Shown here: positions 13,437 through 18,083 of the stretch, piece by piece
How the letters are laid out: the number at the start of each line of letters is the position of its first letter
Position numbering within the stretch: position 1 is the stretch's first letter
Assembly (NCBI GenBank): GCA_020718525.1
Contig: DYRX01000047.1
Span: 1-18,083, forward strand
DNA from: Victivallis vadensis
GTDB lineage: Bacteria > Verrucomicrobiota > Lentisphaeria > Victivallales > GWF2-50-93
Direction: 5' to 3'
DNA length: 18,083 nt
The notes under the pieces: model-generated
Database searches by the model: none
Told to the model about the DNA's origin: nothing
Seen by the model: only the letters and a program-made list of their open reading frames with translations
Made by a program: the position numbers and the translations under genes

Positions 13437-14057
13437 ATGTCCAGCGCAAGTGAAATAGAAAGGCAGATCAGGGAAGCAGCCAGAAAAATGAGGGCTGAGG
13501 ACTCGAAGCGGACTGCCGAGGAAAAAAGCCATTCCGTGAACACCGCCATCGAGCGGCAAATACAGATCGAGCAGGATATCAAACGGAAACGGACGGACTA
13601 CGCGAAAATTTTTGTCTGGACATTTTCCGGCATTGCCATTGCCGTCCTCTGGGTTCTCATCTGGCTGACAGCCAATTCCGTGTATTTTTCAGAAGAAGAT
13701 CCTTGGAGAAGACCTGTGCATGACAAGCGCCTGCCGCCGGAAGTCGGGATCTTCATTGAACAAATAATTCTTGATGCAAAAAACATTGATGCAGTTCTAA
13801 AAAAATATTTTTCAAGCTCGTCTCCCGAGCACTGGCGCGTGATGGCGGGCAAATCTCTTTCAGACCTGGATTTGAAATCGTTCAAGACACGCTCGGTTGC
13901 CGAAGACAAGAAAGAGATTGGCTCCGCACCACATTTCATTGTTCTGTGCTCATCCGCGAAATCAGATTCAGAGATCATTTTTTCCGTGGAATCGAATGCC
14001 GGCGAATTCAGTATAAACAGGGTCAAAATCGTAAGCAGAAAGGACAGTGCAAAATGA
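13437..14057 (+). CDS. Single-pass membrane protein with N-terminal coiled coil
   Basis: The product has 206 residues from ATG 13437. A TTG at 13419 would overlap the rsmG stop as TTGA, like the rnr start. It would add six residues (MKAVSI), and its AAAAAGG lies too close, so the start is uncertain. Residues 3-55 are highly charged and heptad-like (IERQIREAARKMRAEDSK, AIERQIQIEQDIKRKR), probably a cytoplasmic coiled coil. One membrane segment follows (57-80, IFVWTFSGIAIAVLWVLIWLTA). The C-terminal 125 residues would lie outside the inner membrane and contain mixed alpha/beta sequence without a known motif. The topology recalls assembly factors of pilus or secretion systems, and the next gene encodes a prepilin-like protein, but that link is inference from position. 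Confidence 0.7.
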   Translation: MSSASEIERQIREAARKMRAEDSKRTAEEKSHSVNTAIERQIQIEQDIKRKRTDYAKIFVWTFSGIAIAVLWVLIWLTANSVYFSEEDPWRRPVHDKRLPPEVGIFIEQIILDAKNIDAVLKKYFSSSSPEHWRVMAGKSLSDLDLKSFKTRSVAEDKKEIGSAPHFIVLCSSAKSDSEIIFSVESNAGEFSINRVKIVSRKDSAK

Positions 14058-14776
14058 CTCGAAAGCAGTTTACTTTGATCGAGCTCTTGCTTGTGATCAC
14101 CATTGTTGCGCTTCTAGGTGTCCTGATATTGCCCATGCTAGGAAAGTCAAAGGAAAAAGCCCAGAAGGCGGCATGCATTTCACATCTCTCCCAGCTCGGA
14201 GTCATAAATAGCCTCTATGTTGATTCGAGCGGATATTATCCGTTTGCCAGAACTCTCCGGAACGGGGAAACCGTATTCTGGTGCGGCACAGAGGGGACGG
14301 ACGGGCTGAGCTACGCCGGAAGCCCGCTTTCGGATCACTTGAAAAACCCCGATATCCTCGAATGCCCGTCCTTTCCGCTCGGTTCTCTTCCAAAAAAGGG
14401 GAATGTCTGCTCCTACGGCATAAACGCCGAATATGTGGGAGGCGATCCTGATCTTCCTCAGACTGACACGGACGCTGACATTCCTGTTGGAAGTCCTGCC
14501 AAGGGAACCCAGTTGAAGCATCCGGAAAAGACCCTTCTGTATATGGATACTGCGGTCATGAACGGAACATCCCTTGTACAAGGCTACTATTTCTGGGCAA
14601 GATATTCATTCTTAAACGCGGACGAGCACGTGAAGGCAAGAACTCATTTCAGGCATGGCAAATTTGCGAACGCTGTTTTTTGCGACGGACACGTTGACGA
14701 AAAAATATTGCCGGACGCTGTGCTGTCGGAGCAGTTCCGGCTTGGCTGGCCAGACAGAAAGCTATGTGAAAGATGA
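14054..14776 (+). CDS. Prepilin-like (type II secretion/pseudopilin) protein with H-X9-DG motif
   Basis: The product has 240 residues from ATG 14054, in an ATGA overlap with the previous stop and 9 nt after AAAGGA. The N-terminus MTRKQFTLIELLLVITIVALLGVLILPML is a type IV prepilin leader. Phe6 would be +1 and Glu10 the conserved +5 residue, but the -1 residue is Gln5 instead of the usual Gly. The globular part has the H-X9-DG motif (His201 to Asp211-Gly212, HGKFANAVFCDGH), found in large prepilin-like families of Planctomycetes, Verrucomicrobia and Lentisphaerota. It has six further cysteines, some of which may pair. Such proteins occur in many copies per genome, mostly with unknown targets. 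The location between genes for rRNA methyltransferases, without pilus machinery beside it, is typical of these orphan copies. Confidence 0.9.
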   Translation: MTRKQFTLIELLLVITIVALLGVLILPMLGKSKEKAQKAACISHLSQLGVINSLYVDSSGYYPFARTLRNGETVFWCGTEGTDGLSYAGSPLSDHLKNPDILECPSFPLGSLPKKGNVCSYGINAEYVGGDPDLPQTDTDADIPVGSPAKGTQLKHPEKTLLYMDTAVMNGTSLVQGYYFWARYSFLNADEHVKARTHFRHGKFANAVFCDGHVDEKILPDAVLSEQFRLGWPDRKLCER

Positions 14777-15951
14777 TCGAGTTTTTTGCCACTGCTGCAT
14801 CAGGGACTGAAAGAGCTCTTCAAGGGGAACTGATACAACTCGGTTTCAAGGGAGTCCGTCTCAACAGCGGAGGAGTTCCTTTCAATGGCGAAATCGAAGA
14901 TGCCTGGGAAGCCTGCCTCCACTCCAGAATCGCGCAAAGGATCCAGATGCTTCTTGGCAGATTTCCTGCGCACAGCGAGAAGGAGCTTTACGAGGGAGTG
15001 AAGAGCTTTCCCTGGGAGAAGTGGATCACTCCGAAAAAGACATTGGCGGCGGCGGCGTTCTGCCATTCCAGCGCCCTTTCGCACAGCGGCTACATCGCAA
15101 TGAAAATCAAGGACGCCGTCGTTGACCGTTTAAGAGAACTCTGCGGAGAAAGGCCAAGCGTTGACAGAAACGATCCGGATCTGCGAATATTCGCATACAT
15201 GGCACGAGACAGATGCTCCCTCTATCTAGATCTCTCCGGAGCGGCGCTTTTTCAGCGCGGCTACAGGACGGAGAGCGGGGAAGCCCCGATAAAAGAGACC
15301 GTAGCCGCCGCCATGATTTTCATGTCCGGCTGGGATATGAAAACCCCATTTCTGGATCCCATGTGCGGATCGGGGACGATAGCGATCGAAGCCGCGCTCA
15401 TGTCCAGCAGAATCGCACCAGGAATACTGAGGGAGAAGTTTGGATTCGAAAGATGGGCTGACTTTGGCGAAGAGCAGGCTGGCATCATGCGCAGGATAAG
15501 AGGCCACGCGAGAAGAAACGCCTTGTCGGCCGCCTGCAGTGTCTCGGCATCGGACATTTCACCGGAAATGATTGAAATCGCACGGGCCAATGCCCGTCGT
15601 GCGGGCGTCAAAATCAATTTCAAGATTGCCGATGTCCGCGAAATGCGGGATGACGGACTTAAAAGATTCATTCTCTGCAATCCACCCTTCAATCGGCGCA
15701 TAGAGGCGGACCGCGACCTGTACAGGCGGATGGGAGCGGCGTTCAGCAGAATGCACGGTTCGAGGGTCGCCTTCATCTCGTCGAATCCGGACGCGAAAAG
15801 ACAGATTCCCCTTGCCGAATCTTCGGGCTACGAAATGAAAAATGGAAACCTTGACTGCAGGCTTTCGATTTACGATATTCCTGATAAAAAAATGCCAAAG
15901 GGAAAAGATGCGCCCTTTGAGCCAGAAAAGGAGCTTGAATCGGATCCTTAG
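14773..15951 (+). CDS. rlmL: THUMP-domain RNA guanine-N2 methyltransferase, RlmL N-terminal type
   Basis: The 392-residue product corresponds to the RlmL half of E. coli RlmKL, which makes m2G2445 in 23S rRNA. Residues 1-45 form the ferredoxin-like lead domain (FFATAASGTERALQGEL), about 46-160 the THUMP domain, and about 165-370 the Rossmann methyltransferase. SAM motif I is FLDPMCGSGTIAIEAA (193-208). SASDISPEMIEIARANARRAG (258-278) holds the acidic ribose-binding Asp261, and IADVREM (285-291) follows. The catalytic NPPY motif reads CNPPFNRRI (302-310), with Phe in place of Tyr and Asn in place of Gly; NPPF is accepted in this class. There is no RlmK half. The exact rRNA site is inferred from the family. 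It starts in an ATGA overlap with the prepilin gene. Confidence 0.88.
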   Translation: MIEFFATAASGTERALQGELIQLGFKGVRLNSGGVPFNGEIEDAWEACLHSRIAQRIQMLLGRFPAHSEKELYEGVKSFPWEKWITPKKTLAAAAFCHSSALSHSGYIAMKIKDAVVDRLRELCGERPSVDRNDPDLRIFAYMARDRCSLYLDLSGAALFQRGYRTESGEAPIKETVAAAMIFMSGWDMKTPFLDPMCGSGTIAIEAALMSSRIAPGILREKFGFERWADFGEEQAGIMRRIRGHARRNALSAACSVSASDISPEMIEIARANARRAGVKINFKIADVREMRDDGLKRFILCNPPFNRRIEADRDLYRRMGAAFSRMHGSRVAFISSNPDAKRQIPLAESSGYEMKNGNLDCRLSIYDIPDKKMPKGKDAPFEPEKELESDP

Positions 15952-15962
15952 CCGATTATATT
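15935..15962 (+). promoter_or_regulatory. Promoter candidate for fabD
   Basis: -35 TTGAAT (15935-15940) and -10 TATATT (15957-15962) are spaced by 16 bp, overlapping the end of the rlmL-type gene. The start near 15969 gives a leader of about 70 nt. It makes fabD and the J-domain gene a unit separable from the upstream operon. Confidence 0.45.
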
Positions 15963-15993
15963 CGCACTCGTATTATTAAAAACTGTCAGGCAG

Positions 15994-16007
15994 GAGCCAA
16001 CTGGCTC
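15994..16007 (+). promoter_or_regulatory. Palindrome GAGCCA-AC-TGGCTC in the fabD leader
   Basis: Two 6-bp arms are separated by AC, lying between the proposed transcription start and the GGAG ribosome binding site of fabD. It is either an operator half-site pair or a short RNA hairpin (as RNA, GAGCC/GGCTC with an AACT loop). It does not match the FapR or FadR consensus as I know them. Confidence 0.35.
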
Positions 16008-16040
16008 GCGGGACAAACATAAACCATGGAGATTGCAGAT

Positions 16041-16955
16041 ATGAAGGCTGTATTCGTTTTTTCTGGACAGGGTGCCCAGTCGGTCGGAATGGGAAAAGAT
16101 ATTTACGAGGCGAGTCCGTCTGCCGCCGCAGTCTTCGACGAGGCCGAGAAAATTCTCGGATGGCCGCTGAAGGAGATCTGCTTCAACGGACCCGAAGAGA
16201 AGCTCCTTGAAAGCGCAACATGCCAGCCAGCCATCTACACAGCAAGCTGTGCCTGCCTTGCCGCGCTCAAAGAAAAAAAACCGTCCCTTGCTCCGCTTGC
16301 CTGTGCAGGCTTGAGCCTCGGAGAATATGCGGCGCTCCATTGCGCCGGCGTATTTTCTTTCGCCGATGGACTGCGCCTGGTCGCCGAAAGAGGCAAGCTC
16401 ATGGATGCCGCATGCAAAAGCTCCGTCGGAGCGATGGCGAGCGTGATCGGAGTGGATGAAAAGATTGTAGCTGAAATCTGCGCAGAGGGAGGCGTTGAAA
16501 TTGCAAACTTGAACTGTCCGGGGCAGATCGTGATCAGCGGAGAGTCTGGCAAAATTGCAAAAACAATTGAAGCATTCAAGGCGAAGGGATACAAAAAAAT
16601 AATCCCGCTGAAAGTCGCGGGAGCCTATCACTCCAGCCTGATGAAGGAGGCTGGTCAGTCTCTCATTCCTTTTCTGGAAAAGACAGATTTCAAAAATCCT
16701 TCGCTCCCAGTCGCGCAGAATTTCACAGGATCCTTTGTCTCAGACACCTGCGAAATCCGCAAAAATCTAGTTTCACAGGTTGCCGGAAGCGTCCGATGGG
16801 AGCAGTGCTTCAGGGCGATATCCGGAAAGGGCGCCGACACAGTGATTGAGATCGGTCCCGGAAATGTCCTGACAGGTCTTGCCAAGAGAATAGTGGAAGG
16901 ACTTACGCTAGTCAATGTGAACTCGGCAGGCTCCCTGTCGGCGATTCAAGACTGA
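16041..16955 (+). CDS. fabD: Malonyl-CoA:acyl carrier protein transacylase
   Basis: FabD transfers malonyl groups from malonyl-CoA to ACP, feeding fatty acid elongation. The 304 residues start at ATG 16041, with GGAGA 8 nt upstream. An ATG at 16026 is in frame, but the ribosome binding site overlaps it. Motifs: FSGQGAQSVGMG (7-18), active-site GLSLGEYAAL (90-99) with Ser92, AERG with Arg117, GQIVISG (161-167), GAYHSSLM with catalytic His197, and IGPGNVLTGL (271-280). His-91 of the common GHSLGE is Leu here, a variant I have seen in other bacterial FabD. There is no fabH, fabG or acpP beside it in this window, so the usual fab cluster is broken up or lies further away. The next gene follows after 22 bp. 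Confidence 0.96.
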   Translation: MKAVFVFSGQGAQSVGMGKDIYEASPSAAAVFDEAEKILGWPLKEICFNGPEEKLLESATCQPAIYTASCACLAALKEKKPSLAPLACAGLSLGEYAALHCAGVFSFADGLRLVAERGKLMDAACKSSVGAMASVIGVDEKIVAEICAEGGVEIANLNCPGQIVISGESGKIAKTIEAFKAKGYKKIIPLKVAGAYHSSLMKEAGQSLIPFLEKTDFKNPSLPVAQNFTGSFVSDTCEIRKNLVSQVAGSVRWEQCFRAISGKGADTVIEIGPGNVLTGLAKRIVEGLTLVNVNSAGSLSAIQD

Positions 16956-16977
16956 GAAGAGAGGGAGACGTTTACAC

Positions 16978-18083
16978 ATGAGCAGAAAGCGAAGCAAAAC
17001 AGTCGTCGGAGTCTGGATGCCTCCTTCCAGCGTCAAAAAAAAGGGGAAAGGCTCGAAGAGCGGTGCCCGCCATCTCGGCGCTCTAATTCCACTGAACACG
17101 AACAAAATTACAGCATCATACAAAAAAAAATGCGAGAAGGCAAGAAAGGATTACGAGAAGACCAGGATACAGCTTGATTTTTATGAGAAGAACGAAAAGC
17201 CTGCATTTGTGAGATGGTACAGGAGCGAATTCGGAGCTAAGGAAATCGAGATCTCGGAAATCGAGAGAGAGATAAACAAGAAACGCCAGCTTTGGCAAGC
17301 CTTGCGCTATCGCTGGCGCATTGGGAGATTCAGAAACAAGCACGACTGCTACAAAGTCTATATGAAGGAGCTCCAAGACGAAGAATTGGCAAGGCAAAAT
17401 GAAAAATTCCAGGATACCAGTAAGGATTTTGATGACGACGATTTTCACGACGGAGACGCCGAGGACTTTCAAAGCGGAGACTCACGCGATGGAGATCACA
17501 AGAAAACTTATGGAAAAGGGTATGGAAAAAAATCAAAGCGCGGAGAAAAATCCGGGCACTCATACAAATCATTTGAAGATTTCATAAAGGATTTGCTCGG
17601 ATACGGTGAAGAAGAGGATGAAGAATTTTACGATGACGACGAAAAAGCTTTTGAAGAGGCTATCTTTGGAGCTAGAAAAGGCAGAGATGATGAGATCAAG
17701 AGCGTTTACAGGACGATTTGCAGGAAGCTTCATCCCGACACCGGAGTGGAATTTGACGACGCGACCAGCAGTCTCTGGCATGATGCCCAGGATGCATATC
17801 AGGTCGGAGACCTGGAATCTCTCAAAAACATTTTGGCGGTCTGCGAGATGAACTGCCCGGTGAAAAAAAAGACGATGTCGTGCTCCCAGATTCTCTCCGT
17901 GATGAAACATTACAAGGATGGAAAATCTTCTCTGTCATACATTTTGAGAAGGTCTAAAAAGGAAGGCGAGTGGGGATTTCTCTCGTGGGACGAGGAGAAG
18001 AAGCGGAAATTCAAATCTGGCACCGAATCGTCTTTGGAAGCCCAGATCGCAGAAAAAAAACGGCTCGTGGATTTTTATGAAAA
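16978..18083 (+). CDS. J-domain (DnaJ-like) protein, 3' end beyond the window
   Basis: The frame is open from ATG 16978 (GGGAG 10 nt upstream) to the window end, at least 368 residues. The N-terminus is basic (SVKKKGKGSKSGARH). Residues about 48-130 are helical and charged (EKARKDYEKTRIQLDFYEKNEKPAFVRWYRSEFG and following), like the helical region of PVC-type J proteins that I recall. Two acidic low-complexity segments follow (about 149-172, DDDDFHDGDAED; about 211-222, EEEDEEFYDDDE). The J domain is IKSVYRTICRKLHPDTG, with HPD at residues 252-254, then LWHDAQDAYQVGDLESLKNILAVCE. HPD is the part that stimulates Hsp70 ATPase. There are no zinc-finger CxxCxGxG repeats, so it is a class III co-chaperone-like protein rather than DnaJ itself. 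The client is unknown. Confidence 0.8.
   Translation, partial: MSRKRSKTVVGVWMPPSSVKKKGKGSKSGARHLGALIPLNTNKITASYKKKCEKARKDYEKTRIQLDFYEKNEKPAFVRWYRSEFGAKEIEISEIEREINKKRQLWQALRYRWRIGRFRNKHDCYKVYMKELQDEELARQNEKFQDTSKDFDDDDFHDGDAEDFQSGDSRDGDHKKTYGKGYGKKSKRGEKSGHSYKSFEDFIKDLLGYGEEEDEEFYDDDEKAFEEAIFGARKGRDDEIKSVYRTICRKLHPDTGVEFDDATSSLWHDAQDAYQVGDLESLKNILAVCEMNCPVKKKTMSCSQILSVMKHYKDGKSSLSYILRRSKKEGEWGFLSWDEEKKRKFKSGTESSLEAQIAEKKRLVDFYE

Noticed and set aside
1..18083. CRISPR array, insertion sequence, defence island or prophage
   Set aside because: No regularly spaced identical repeats, transposase, integrase or known defence gene was seen. The only phage-like trace is the broken fragment at 8813-9065.

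Overview
The window reads as a chromosomal, mostly housekeeping region of a bacterium of the PVC group, most likely a Lentisphaerota/Victivallales-type organism. This is inferred from a prepilin-like protein with the FTLIELL N-terminus and an H-X9-DG C-terminal motif, from small lipoproteins, and from the style of the intergenic repeats. It was not tested by any search. Start codons include TTG, and many genes overlap by exactly four bases (ATGA or TTGA).

Layout. 1-465 holds no gene, only a short CCGANN hexamer run. 466-1883 (minus) is a two-gene unit: a YchF-like protein without its GTPase core, followed 2 bp later by an exported LolA-like protein. A tRNA-Ser(GGA) with a plausible promoter lies at 2268-2357. 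It is followed by about 580 bp without genes, carrying a 34-nt palindrome, a second hairpin and a degenerate 8-nt repeat. Then come uvrC (a short form), an exported OB-fold-like protein coupled to an RNase R/RNase II-type exonuclease, and a cytoplasmic (alpha/alpha)6-barrel glycosidase. 8646-9224 is a debris zone with inverted CACAAAGA-type repeats and a broken phage-tail-fibre-like fragment. Next are a minus-strand lipoprotein-YkgJ pair, a nitronate monooxygenase-like flavoprotein and pdxJ (minus). A tight plus-strand operon follows: membrane protein, rsmG, coiled-coil membrane protein, prepilin-like protein, rlmL-type methyltransferase. The window ends with fabD and a J-domain protein cut by the window edge.

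How it works together. The 12.1-16 kb operon couples two rRNA base methyltransferases (RsmG, RlmL-like) to three envelope proteins through four-base overlaps. Its promoter overlaps the divergent pdxJ promoter. fabD has its own likely promoter and leader. I did not find a defence island, CRISPR array, intact mobile element or biosynthetic cluster. The most unusual items are the G-domain-less YchF relative, the shortened UvrC, the tail-fibre pseudogene beside the repeats, and the overlapping divergent promoters.
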